The notes under the pieces: model-generated
Told to the model about the DNA's origin: nothing
Databases searched by the model: none
The model's input: the letters and a program-made list of their open reading frames with translations, nothing else
Translations under genes and position numbers: made by a program
In this document: positions 8,981 to 15,948 of the stretch, piece by piece
Layout of the letters: every line of letters starts with the position of its first letter
Numbering within the stretch: position 1 is the stretch's first letter
Assembly: GCA_023663815.1 (NCBI GenBank)
Contig: JAMPGS010000011.1
Location: 1-43,164 of the forward strand
Direction of reading: 5' to 3'
Length of the DNA stretch: 43,164 nt
From: Clostridium sp.
GTDB lineage: Bacteria; Bacillota; Clostridia; Lachnospirales; Lachnospiraceae

Positions 8981-9084
8981 GCCTCGTCCTTTTTGCGCGC
9001 CTTCACGGAATCATTTCCAAACGCTCACCTATATGCTTTTTATCCCTTGCGCTTTCAAGCAAATACTGTTTTCCAGTTCCGCAT
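8981..9084 (-). repeat. Structured intergenic repeat, family A, copy 2
   Basis: Starts at the epimerase stop codon with TGCGGAACTGGAAAACAG and continues through TTGAAAGCGCAAGG, as in the other copies. The stem seen in copies 1 and 3 is represented here by GGGAT (9046-9042) with ATTCC (9011-9007), different bases that still pair. It ends upstream of the AGGAGG of the GH130_1 gene. Confidence 0.5.
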
Positions 9085-10254
9085 TTACTCCGCCGCAAAT
9101 CTCTTAATCACTTCAAAGCACATTCTTCCATTATGGTAAGGACACTTCCACGGCTCCACGATGGGCTTTTCGATGGGCTTTTTGTCCTTATCCACAGACC
9201 AGTACCACTCGGAGCCGCTTCTTTTATCCACAACATAGGTTTTAATGTAATTCCAGATATCCTCCGCCGCTTCCAGATACTCCCTGCGCTCCGGCGTCTT
9301 TTGATAACCGTTTACAAAGCCCACTATCGCTTCCGCCTGCACCCACCACACGCGGGTAGTATCCACCACGCCGTTTTCCGCCTCGTTCACAAGGGAGTGG
9401 TCTATATAGGCTCTCTTATAAATATTTTCCGTTATGGTTTTGGTGATGGGAGATAATTTTGCAGTATAAGCGTCGTCGCCCAAAACCTCCAGCCCTCTGT
9501 CCACCAGCCAAGCCGCCTCAATATCATGCCCGTAAGAATATAAATCGATCAGGGAATTCCACGTCCTGTCAAAAAAAACTTCCTGCCGTCCGATTTCTTT
9601 ATTATATACCTTATCCGTAATCAAATCCATCATATAACGAAGATTATCCGCCACTTTTTTATCCTGCGTCACCCGATACAGCTCCGTATAGGCCTCGAAC
9701 ACGTGCAGGAGCGTATTCATTGTCTTTTCCGCCATCACGCCGTTTTCTGACAGCTTATCGTTTTCCTCCGGCTCAAACCGAACGTTAAAAGCTTCCAAAT
9801 ATCCGTACTCGTCTTTACATTTGCTCTCGATGATATGATAAAGCTCCCACGCCGTCTCAAGAGCCTTTTCGTCTCCCGACGCATCATAGTAGGAGGAAAG
9901 GGCATAAATGGCAAAGGCCTGATTGTAGGTGTGCTTCGTGCCGTCCTCCGGCTTCCCGTCAAAGGTAAGGGACCAGTAAATGCCCCCATTTTCCCTATCT
10001 ATACAATGGTTTTTTAGGAAAAGAAAGGCGTGCTCCGCGTCGGAAAGCAGTTCCTTCTCGCCGAGAACCAAATAGGCGTTGGAGAAGAACCAGAGAATCC
10101 TGCTGTTTAAAATACAGCCCTTCACCGCCTTTTTATCCACCGTCAGGTCATAGCCCATATAGCCGTAAAAGCCTCCATGGGCCTCGTCTTTCAGTCTTTG
10201 CCAAAATGGAATGATTTCTTTTGTCAAGTGTTCTTTTATTTCTGAAACAAACAT
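9085..10254 (-). CDS. Cellobiose/mannobiose 2-epimerase (AGE superfamily)
   Basis: Converts the reducing-end mannose of beta-1,4-mannobiose to glucose, giving mannosylglucose for the GH130_1 enzyme; also acts on cellobiose in characterised relatives. The 389-residue (alpha/alpha)6-barrel protein shows the family's conserved stretches HGGFYGYM, KHTYNQAFAIYALSSYY, TMNTLLHVFEAYTELYR, SLIDLYSYGHDIEAAWL, RVWWVQAEAIVGF and EPWKCPYHNGRMCFE. The histidines in YGHD, LHVFE and PYHNGR correspond to the catalytic/binding histidines of the family. ATG 10254 follows AAGGAG. It is placed between the two GH130 genes, 15 nt after the upstream one. Renin-binding/N-acylglucosamine 2-epimerase annotation would be the generic alternative, but motifs and context favour the disaccharide epimerase. 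Confidence 0.95.
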   Translation of the reverse strand: MFVSEIKEHLTKEIIPFWQRLKDEAHGGFYGYMGYDLTVDKKAVKGCILNSRILWFFSNAYLVLGEKELLSDAEHAFLFLKNHCIDRENGGIYWSLTFDGKPEDGTKHTYNQAFAIYALSSYYDASGDEKALETAWELYHIIESKCKDEYGYLEAFNVRFEPEENDKLSENGVMAEKTMNTLLHVFEAYTELYRVTQDKKVADNLRYMMDLITDKVYNKEIGRQEVFFDRTWNSLIDLYSYGHDIEAAWLVDRGLEVLGDDAYTAKLSPITKTITENIYKRAYIDHSLVNEAENGVVDTTRVWWVQAEAIVGFVNGYQKTPERREYLEAAEDIWNYIKTYVVDKRSGSEWYWSVDKDKKPIEKPIVEPWKCPYHNGRMCFEVIKRFAAE

Positions 10255-10269
10255 TTTTTCTCCTTCACA

Positions 10270-11292
10270 CTACCTTCTTCCAATTTCCGTATCCGCCGCG
10301 TTCACTACGCTGTGCTCCTTGATATAACCAATCACGTCGTCCGCCTGCGTAAACGCAAGCCCTACATAGGTATCCGCGCAGCCATAGTAAATTGCAATTC
10401 TTCCCGTCTCCGCGTCCTGGAGCGTCGCACAGGGGAACGCCACATTGGGGACAAAGCCTCTCTCCTCATACCACTCCTGCGGCGTCAATAGGAAATTCTC
10501 ACAGCGGTACTTCACAATAGAAGGATTGTCAATATCCAAAATCGCGCCGCCAATGCTGTAAACATAGCCGTTGCAGGTTCCAGTCACGCCGTGATAGAAC
10601 AAAAGCCACCCCTCGCTGGTCTCAATGGGCGCCGCGCCTCCGCCAATTTTTAAGCTCTCCCACCATTCAAAGCCTTTCCCCATCACATGACGGTGTTTTC
10701 CCCAATAAACCATGTCCGGGCTTTCTGACAAGAAAATATCCCCAAAGGGCGTGTGGCCGCTGTCGCTTGGTCTGGACAGCATCATAAATTTCCCGTTTAT
10801 CTTTCTGGGAAACAAAACCGCGTTCCTGTTAAAAGGAAGGAAGGGGTTTTCAATTCTGGTAAAGGATTTAAAATCCGTCGTCTTTGCCATGCCGATTGCC
10901 GCGCCGTAAAAATCCTGACACCATATAATATAGTAGGTATCCTCCACCTTTACAAGCCTTGGGTCGTATGCGTACACGGGCATAAAATCGTTTCCGTCCT
11001 CGTCCTTAAAAGGAATCTTATTCTCATCGAAATTCCAGTGAATGGCATCCTTGCTTCTTCCGAGATAAATGTAAGGAATCCCGTTCGTCTGCTCGCCGCG
11101 GAATACTCCGATAAACTCTCCTTCATAGGGCATTACCGCGCTGTTAAAAATTCTTGCCACGCCCTTTACCGGATTGCGGCCAATAATTGGGTTTTCATCG
11201 TACCGCCACACCGGCGCATCGCAAAGCCCCTCCGGCTTCTCCTGCCACGGAATATTGGAAGCGGAAATTCCATAAATTTTTACGCTGCTCAT
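10270..11292 (-). CDS. GH130 beta-1,4-mannooligosaccharide phosphorylase
   Basis: Releases mannose-1-phosphate from the non-reducing end of beta-1,4-mannooligosaccharides. The 340-residue size, the N-terminus PVWRYDENPIIGRNPV, FNSAVMPYEGEFIGVFRGEQ, YAYDPRLVKVEDTYYIIWCQ, NRNAVLFPRKINGKFMMLSR and the late WLLFYHGV and GRIAIYYGCADTYVGLA motifs fit GH130 subfamily 2 (R. albus RaMP2 type). Cytoplasmic, no signal peptide. ATG 11292 follows AAAGGAG. It is the first gene of the mannan operon, directly behind a consensus promoter overlapped by direct repeats. No mannanase or mannooligosaccharide transporter is encoded nearby, so import must be encoded elsewhere. Confidence 0.93.
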   Translation of the reverse strand: MSSVKIYGISASNIPWQEKPEGLCDAPVWRYDENPIIGRNPVKGVARIFNSAVMPYEGEFIGVFRGEQTNGIPYIYLGRSKDAIHWNFDENKIPFKDEDGNDFMPVYAYDPRLVKVEDTYYIIWCQDFYGAAIGMAKTTDFKSFTRIENPFLPFNRNAVLFPRKINGKFMMLSRPSDSGHTPFGDIFLSESPDMVYWGKHRHVMGKGFEWWESLKIGGGAAPIETSEGWLLFYHGVTGTCNGYVYSIGGAILDIDNPSIVKYRCENFLLTPQEWYEERGFVPNVAFPCATLQDAETGRIAIYYGCADTYVGLAFTQADDVIGYIKEHSVVNAADTEIGRR

Positions 11293-11331
11293 TTTGTGAT
11301 TCTCCTTTCGCTTTATTAATTAATCGAGATG

Positions 11332-11372
11332 TTTTTAGTTAATTTAATTATATTATTTTTAGTTAAATTAAT
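11332..11372. promoter_or_regulatory. Two 17-bp direct repeats over the mannan operon promoter (candidate operator)
   Basis: TTTTTAGTTAATTTAAT at 11332-11348 and TTTTTAGTTAAATTAAT at 11356-11372, 16 of 17 bases identical, with start points 24 bp apart. One copy touches the -10 and the other covers the spacer and edge of the -35. Such spacing suggests a dimer or two monomers binding on nearly the same helix face. The regulator is not identified. Confidence 0.6.
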
Positions 11373-11375
11373 CAA
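11347..11375 (-). promoter_or_regulatory. Sigma-A promoter of the mannan phosphorylase operon
   Basis: Minus strand TTGATT (11375-11370), 17-nt spacer, perfect TATAAT (11352-11347). Start point near 11340, giving a 48-nt leader to the GH130_2 start codon. Confidence 0.8.
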
Positions 11376-11460
11376 TCACCTTTGGGGAAAATTTAAAAAA
11401 TCTTTGGCTATACTGCAACAGGCAACCATATTAGCTGCCTGAGGCTTCATTTTCAATGAC

Positions 11461-11775
11461 TTATCCTTTTACAATCCACCGCCCACTCCTATTAGAGCCT
11501 TCTCTTTCAAGAATATTTTCATCCTGCAATGCTTTTATTACAACTTGAACCTGCTTTCTAGTTAAATTTAACTCTTTTGCAATATTTATCTGCGTTATAT
11601 TAGGATTTTCCCCCAATAAATTCAATATCAAATCCTTGCGTTCATCCTCATTTGTTATTTCAATATTTTTGGCTCCTTTTTGGCTCTTCTTTGGCTCCTC
11701 TTCGGCTCCTCTTCGGCTCTTTTTTGGCTCTTTTTTGGCTCTTTTTTGGCTCCTCTTCAGCTCTTTCGCTAGCAT
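11461..11775 (-). pseudogene. Out-of-frame C-terminal part (winged helix) of the AlbA_2-type protein
   Basis: This frame reads the 11-bp repeat tract differently from the upstream gene and then continues into a winged helix-turn-helix: KDLILNLLGENPNITQINIA, KELNLTRKQVQVVIKALQDE, GSNRSGRWIVKG. That domain is the normal C-terminal end of AlbA_2/HATPase_C_4 'ATP-binding' or transcriptional-regulator proteins, so this is most likely the missing tail of the gene at 11660-13018 rather than a separate gene. The nominal ATG at 11775 has a plausible GAAAG-containing context but no convincing Shine-Dalgarno. A net change of +2 or -1 bases in the repeat, for example one extra 11-bp unit, would fuse the two frames. 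Confidence 0.75.
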
Positions 11776-13018
11776 TTTCTATCCTTAACGCCAAAGTCAC
11801 CTGATTCAATTGCGTATCTTCTATTAACTCAGGCTCTTTCCACCCTTCATTTTTCCATACAGAAAGAATTGCTGGAAACCCAGAACCAGCATTATCCCCA
11901 AAACCAACCATTCGAAGCATCGTCTGCATCCGCCCGTTGCGCGTTTTTGAATCTCCGCCATGGTAAATTTGCTCTTTCGGCAATTTCAAAGTTCCCGGAT
12001 TCGTAAAGAAAAAACCTTCATTATTTTTAACAATTTTAAGCACACCGGCATCAAGCTGATAATCCGCATGAATTATCATATTGACAAACGCTTCCCTAAT
12101 CGCTTTGTGAACCGGCGTATCGTCAACACGTACGTCCCCCGATAATTTGAATGGCTTTTTCAAATCGGCGGTAAGTTTTGGCGATACCTTGATGAAAAAG
12201 TTAAATAAATTATTTTCCCATGTACCGTCATAAGTAACGCGGTCCAGCCAACGCATGTCCGTTGTTGCCCCGGTTTCATCACGATAATCCATAAATATAT
12301 TGTCAAATTCATCCCTGATTGCCAGTCCTTTGCCAAGCATCATTAGACCAGCCATGGTTATCCCTTCTACACCTTTTCTTCTGTCTCTCCGATAAGCGCC
12401 CAAATTTTCAAGAAATTCTCTGTCATCCAAATTATTCCAAATATAGTCTGGGTTCGTCGTCTTAAACATAATGCGATAACGCTTCAACGTTTCTGTATCC
12501 ACATCGTCCATCCCATAATATTCCAAAACAAGGCCGTCATTCCCCTCCGTATTCTGGTCCCGAATCATCGCATTTACTTCATAATCTTTAGCATGATAAT
12601 CACCTTCATTATTACGCTTAAATGTTCCTTTATATGGATTCTCTCCAACATAAATTGGCCGAGATTTATAATCAGCCCTCGGAACATGGATGACAACAAG
12701 CTTAATATTTCCCTCTTCAACCACATAAACATCATCGTCAATCAAAATATTAATATTTACCTTATTTCCATTAATGGTATTCCAAAAATCTTCTAAAATT
12801 TTACTTGCATCTTCCACTCCTTGTATCGTAAACCGTTCTTTCGGATTCTTTTTCTCTTTATTTTCCGCAATACCCAGAATGATGTGCCCGCCTTTCGTAT
12901 TTGCAAAAGCCGAATAGGATTCGTATATCGATTTTGGAACGGAATTTCTTGCTTCCTTGCACTCAAAATCCGCTCTTTCACTTTTTGAAAGTCTCTGCCT
13001 AATTTCCTGCATATTCAC
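11660..13018 (-). CDS. AlbA_2 (Schlafen-type) / HATPase_C_4 DNA-binding protein, frame broken near its C-terminus
   Basis: A 452-residue protein. Residues about 8-140 form an AlbA_2 putative DNA-binding domain (SERADFECKEARNSVPKSIY, SAFANTKGGHIILGIAEN, RPIYVGENPYKGTFKRNNEG). A central region follows, then HKAIREAFVNMIIHADYQ, which resembles the N-box of GHKL ATPases (HATPase_C_4), and the glycine motif GFGDNAGSGFPAI. The end is a Lys/Glu/Ser/Arg low-complexity stretch coded by 11-bp repeats, stopping right after them. Relatives normally carry a winged helix there; it is present in another frame (11461-11775). I chose GTG 13018, nine bases after GGGGG; ATG 13012 is the alternative. Its role is unknown; family members are annotated as regulators or RecG-like ATP-binding proteins. 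Confidence 0.8.
   Translation of the reverse strand: MNMQEIRQRLSKSERADFECKEARNSVPKSIYESYSAFANTKGGHIILGIAENKEKKNPKERFTIQGVEDASKILEDFWNTINGNKVNINILIDDDVYVVEEGNIKLVVIHVPRADYKSRPIYVGENPYKGTFKRNNEGDYHAKDYEVNAMIRDQNTEGNDGLVLEYYGMDDVDTETLKRYRIMFKTTNPDYIWNNLDDREFLENLGAYRRDRRKGVEGITMAGLMMLGKGLAIRDEFDNIFMDYRDETGATTDMRWLDRVTYDGTWENNLFNFFIKVSPKLTADLKKPFKLSGDVRVDDTPVHKAIREAFVNMIIHADYQLDAGVLKIVKNNEGFFFTNPGTLKLPKEQIYHGGDSKTRNGRMQTMLRMVGFGDNAGSGFPAILSVWKNEGWKEPELIEDTQLNQVTLALRIENASERAEEEPKKSQKRAKKEPKRSRRGAKEEPKRSQKY
11665..11763 (-). repeat. Nine tandem 11-bp repeats inside the AlbA_2-type gene
   Basis: Unit on the minus strand GAGCCAAAAAA and variants (GAGCCGAAGAG, GAGCCAAAGAA, GAGCCAAAAAG, GAGCTGAAGAG). 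Three neighbouring units are identical (11720-11752), and two others are identical to each other (11698-11719), signs of recent unit copying. The unit length is not a multiple of three, so each gain or loss of a unit shifts the downstream frame. Three units code an 11-residue cycle in every frame without a stop codon. Confidence 0.93.
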
Positions 13019-13083
13019 TGCACATCACCCCCTTTTATTGATTTAATATGTCAAAACCGCAGTCTTTTCATATAAAATTCCCC

Positions 13084-13410
13084 TCAAAACACCAACTGCA
13101 CCAGCAGCATATAGCACACCGTTCCCCCTGCAATGGACAAAAGCATCTGCCGCTTCCACAAATGCAGCCCAATCACCAGCACAATGGAAATCAGTTCTGG
13201 AATCCCGTGGCTCCCTGAAAAAATACTGACATTTTTCAGACAGTAAATCACCAGAAGGCCGAACACCGCCGCAGGCAGGACGCGGCCAAGGTACTGGATA
13301 TACTTCGGCGTCGGCTTTCCCGACGGGAACAAAATGAAAGGCAGGAATCTAGTGAGCATCGTTCCCAAAATCACCATACCGATTGTAATAAGCCTCTGCG
13401 TCAGATTCAT
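13084..13410 (-). CDS. azlD: Branched-chain amino acid transport protein AzlD
   Basis: The 108-residue small membrane subunit of the AzlCD exporter family (branched-chain amino acids; azaleucine resistance in Bacillus). Three or four hydrophobic segments are visible, with the family's [20 protein letters not shown] near the N-terminus and [20 protein letters not shown] following. Its ATG overlaps the azlC stop by four bases (ATGA), so the two are translationally coupled. Length is typical. Confidence 0.94.
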   Translation of the reverse strand: MNLTQRLITIGMVILGTMLTRFLPFILFPSGKPTPKYIQYLGRVLPAAVFGLLVIYCLKNVSIFSGSHGIPELISIVLVIGLHLWKRQMLLSIAGGTVCYMLLVQLVF

Positions 13411-14117
13411 GCCTCCGCTCCTTTCTCCATCACTGGCCGAGCCAGCGTCAACACTCCAAGAATGGCCGCCATTGCCGGAATAATAAAATTATCCGCGCCA
13501 AATAAAAGCAAACTTACAAGGGACAAACCAAGCCCCAAAAGCGCGCTGGTATGCCTTTTTTCCTTTAGCCATTGTTCCATGAAAATCACCACAAACATGG
13601 CCGTCATAACAAAATCAAGCCCCTCCGTGTTAAAATGGATAAAGGAGCCGAAAATTCCTCCCAAAGTCGCCCCGAACACCCAGTAAAAATGGTTCAGCAG
13701 GGTAACAAAAAACATAAACCACCCCTTATCCACACCGGCCGGAGCCTCCGCGGTATAATTGATGGAAAAAGTCTCGTCGCACATACCGAAAATTAAATAA
13801 AATTTTTTCCAGCCCGTTCCCTTATATTTATCCAGCATGGAAATGCCGTAAAATAAATGCCTTGCGTTAATCATGAGGGTCATGAGAAACGCCTGCAGGG
13901 GATTAAACGCGCTAAGCAGCATACTCACCGCCACAAACTCCACTGAACCGGCAAAGATGGTTGCGCCCATCAGCATGGGATACAAAAAACTAAAACCGGA
14001 AACATTCATATAAATTCCATAGGTCATTCCAAGGAACCAGAATCCGGCAAAAATTGGAATCGTATGGGGAAACGCCGCCCGCAGGGCGCGCAAATACTTA
14101 TTTTCTTCTCTCTTCAT
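13407..14117 (-). CDS. azlC: Branched-chain amino acid permease AzlC
   Basis: The large membrane subunit of AzlCD, 236 residues with about six hydrophobic segments. Family motifs: [55 protein letters not shown] and [13 protein letters not shown] chose ATG 14117; the frame is open to a TTG at 14129, which has only a three-base gap to AGGA. The start lies inside the end of the LacI-type gene (overlap of 20 nt), so the regulator, azlC and azlD form one unit. Whether the LacI protein controls azlCD is not known. Confidence 0.94.
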   Translation of the reverse strand: MKREENKYLRALRAAFPHTIPIFAGFWFLGMTYGIYMNVSGFSFLYPMLMGATIFAGSVEFVAVSMLLSAFNPLQAFLMTLMINARHLFYGISMLDKYKGTGWKKFYLIFGMCDETFSINYTAEAPAGVDKGWFMFFVTLLNHFYWVFGATLGGIFGSFIHFNTEGLDFVMTAMFVVIFMEQWLKEKRHTSALLGLGLSLVSLLLFGADNFIIPAMAAILGVLTLARPVMEKGAEA

Positions 14118-15117
14118 TCTTTTTTGCAACCGTCCTTTTGTAAACGATTCCCCCCGTCACAATCTGAACGCCTTCCGCATATTTTTTCCCTTGAATCTTT
14201 TTAATCAGCGACTTTACGCACAGCTCCGCCATCCGCGTCATATCCACCTTGTAGGAGGTGATTCTGGTATTGTCCATTCCCGCCGGAAGAAAATCGTCCA
14301 CCCCCACCACGGAAATATCCCCCGGAATCTGATACCCACGCCCTTCCAAATTTTGTATCAAGGTGTGGGCCGCAAGGTCGCAGTTGCAGACAAACGCTTC
14401 CAACCCGTTTATATTCTCCGCTATGGTTTCAAGGAGGTTTCCCCGCTCGTCCCTGTCCGGTATTTCCCAGCTCTCCTCATAGGCAATGCCATTCTCCCGC
14501 AGTGCTTTCCGATAGCCCCAAAACCTATCCGCAATGCTGCCGGTGGCGTCCACGCTCCCCACAAACCCAATCCGCCGAAAGCCCAAGCTGATTAAATAGC
14601 TTGTCATAATATAAGTCCCGTAATAGCCGTCCGATATCACGGTATCAAAAGTAGACAGCGGAACGTAGGTGTCCAAAAAAAATACCGGAAGCTTTGTCTG
14701 ATTTATCATAAAATCAATATAGCTTTCCTGCATCTGCCCAATGAAAATCAGGCCGTCCACCTTATCCCCCTGCATCACCTTCGGAACACAGATATTCTTT
14801 TCATCCTCCAAGGTCAAGAGCTCCAAAATTCCAAAATATTCGCTCTTGTATAACGCCTTGACTACCTTCTCATAGAGCTGACCATAAAAGGAAGTGGAAT
14901 AGCCGTAATACTGTTCGGGCACAATCACGCCGATATTCCCCGTTTTCCTTCCTGCCTCCGCTCCCCCGCTGGTATAGCCCATTTCCTTTGCCAGCAGCTT
15001 TATCTCCTCACGCAACTTGGCGCTCACGCCCGGCTTGTCCGTCAGCGCCTTATAAACGGCAACATTGCTGACCCCCACCTTCGCCGCAATATCTGCCAAT
15101 GTCACGTCCTTAGCCAT
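14098..15117 (-). CDS. LacI family transcriptional regulator
   Basis: A 339-residue regulator. The N-terminal helix-turn-helix is VTLADIAAKVGVSNVAVYKA (about residues 5-24), with KALTDKPGVSAKLREEI as the hinge-side region. The periplasmic-binding-protein-like effector domain includes GNIGVIVPEQYYG, DGLIFIGQMQ, LPVFFLDTY, FRRIGFVGSVDATGSIADRF and ISVVGVDDFLPAGM. ATG 15117 follows GGAGG. It lies 28 nt after the Nudix gene and overlaps azlC. Most LacI proteins sense sugars or sugar phosphates; the nearest sugar operon is the mannan set 3 kb away, but no typical LacI palindrome was seen at that promoter, so the target stays open. Confidence 0.96.
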   Translation of the reverse strand: MAKDVTLADIAAKVGVSNVAVYKALTDKPGVSAKLREEIKLLAKEMGYTSGGAEAGRKTGNIGVIVPEQYYGYSTSFYGQLYEKVVKALYKSEYFGILELLTLEDEKNICVPKVMQGDKVDGLIFIGQMQESYIDFMINQTKLPVFFLDTYVPLSTFDTVISDGYYGTYIMTSYLISLGFRRIGFVGSVDATGSIADRFWGYRKALRENGIAYEESWEIPDRDERGNLLETIAENINGLEAFVCNCDLAAHTLIQNLEGRGYQIPGDISVVGVDDFLPAGMDNTRITSYKVDMTRMAELCVKSLIKKIQGKKYAEGVQIVTGGIVYKRTVAKKNEERRK

Positions 15118-15145
15118 CTGTTTCCTCCGCTCAATTATTCTTACC

Positions 15146-15763
15146 TTATTTTATATCCAAAAAGGCAAAAGGCGCCTCTTTTTTCATACGAAGAAAGGAC
15201 ATTAATAAAAAGGCCGCCCGCAGGGACACCCGTTCCTCGCTTAAAATTCTCGCCGCTTCTTTCTTATCCACAAGCAGAACCTCTATGCTCTCCGTGCTCT
15301 CCCGGAATTTCCCGGATATTTCCCCGCTTGCAAAACCGAACACGGAGGTACTTGTCTCGTCCGTTAAGCCCGCCCCTAGATACACCGGCCGCCGCAAAGA
15401 GCTGCTTCCGCCCTCGTAGGGGATAAAGTCAAGACCTGTCTCTTCTTTCATTTCCCGAACCGCCGCCGCAGAAGCCGTCTCCCCCTCGTCAATCAACCCC
15501 GCCGGCAGCTCGTAAAGCCACGCGTCAAGGGGATAACGATATTGCCTGAGCATCACCAGCTTTTCCGGATCCTCCCGCCAAACCGGGTAAATTACAATCC
15601 CGTTAGAGCAAAGCTTTCCCGTCAAAAGAGGGAGCTCCTCCTGCTTGTTTCTGGACGCGAAATAATAATGAAAAGGACTGCCTGTGTTTGTCAGCGCGTC
15701 CATCTCATAGAGATTCAAAAAACGGTTGTCCGTCAGTTTTCTAACGGCTTTGTATTTTTTCAT
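15146..15763 (-). CDS. Nudix hydrolase, ADP-ribose pyrophosphatase-like
   Basis: Hydrolyses a nucleoside diphosphate linked to another moiety; the most likely substrate class is ADP-ribose or nucleotide sugars, judging from the upstream YRYPLDAWLYELPAG, which is typical of ADP-ribose pyrophosphatases. The Nudix box runs over residues 89-111, GLIDEGETASAAAV then REMKEETGL, with all consensus residues. 205 residues from ATG 15763, behind GGAGGAGG; the longer TTG start at 15784 has no suitable site. It precedes the LacI-family gene by 28 nt and follows an inverted-repeat element (15808-15908). Confidence 0.94.
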   Translation of the reverse strand: MKKYKAVRKLTDNRFLNLYEMDALTNTGSPFHYYFASRNKQEELPLLTGKLCSNGIVIYPVWREDPEKLVMLRQYRYPLDAWLYELPAGLIDEGETASAAAVREMKEETGLDFIPYEGGSSSLRRPVYLGAGLTDETSTSVFGFASGEISGKFRESTESIEVLLVDKKEAARILSEERVSLRAAFLLMSFLRMKKEAPFAFLDIK

Positions 15764-15807
15764 ATTTTTTGCCTCCTCCGGCAATCTTCTCGCTGCTTCT
15801 TTCTTTT

Positions 15808-15908
15808 ATGCCTGCACATTGTACCTGCCCAGCGGACGCAAACCCTTTCACGTCAATAACCCGCAGAGTAGCAAACCTTTGCAGCACTCGTCAAAAACGT
15901 GCAGGCAT
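15808..15908 (-). repeat. 101-nt structured element with 10-bp perfect terminal inverted repeats
   Basis: ATGCCTGCAC (15808-15817) and GTGCAGGCAT (15899-15908) enclose a region with internal hairpins, e.g. GAGT..GCAA / TTGC..ACTC and GACG/CGTC. It lies between glpK and the Nudix gene. No long U run follows, so it is not an ordinary terminator. It shares GGGTTATTGA with the spmB leader (around 40500), which may be chance. Confidence 0.55.
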
Positions 15909-15948
15909 AACTCTGGCCCACTGCGTGCGGAAATGAAAACGCAAGCTT

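Noticed and set aside
11407..11446. Terminator after the AlbA_2-type gene (CAGGCAGC/GTTGCCTG stem)
   Set aside because: The stem is plausible, but no U run follows directly on the minus strand, so it was not called.
11660..11775. A simple single-base sequencing error as the cause of the split AlbA_2-type gene
   Set aside because: It cannot be excluded, since A6 runs are error-prone, but the repeat unit of 11 bp gives a biological explanation that also restores the frame exactly; kept as a caveat in the finding.
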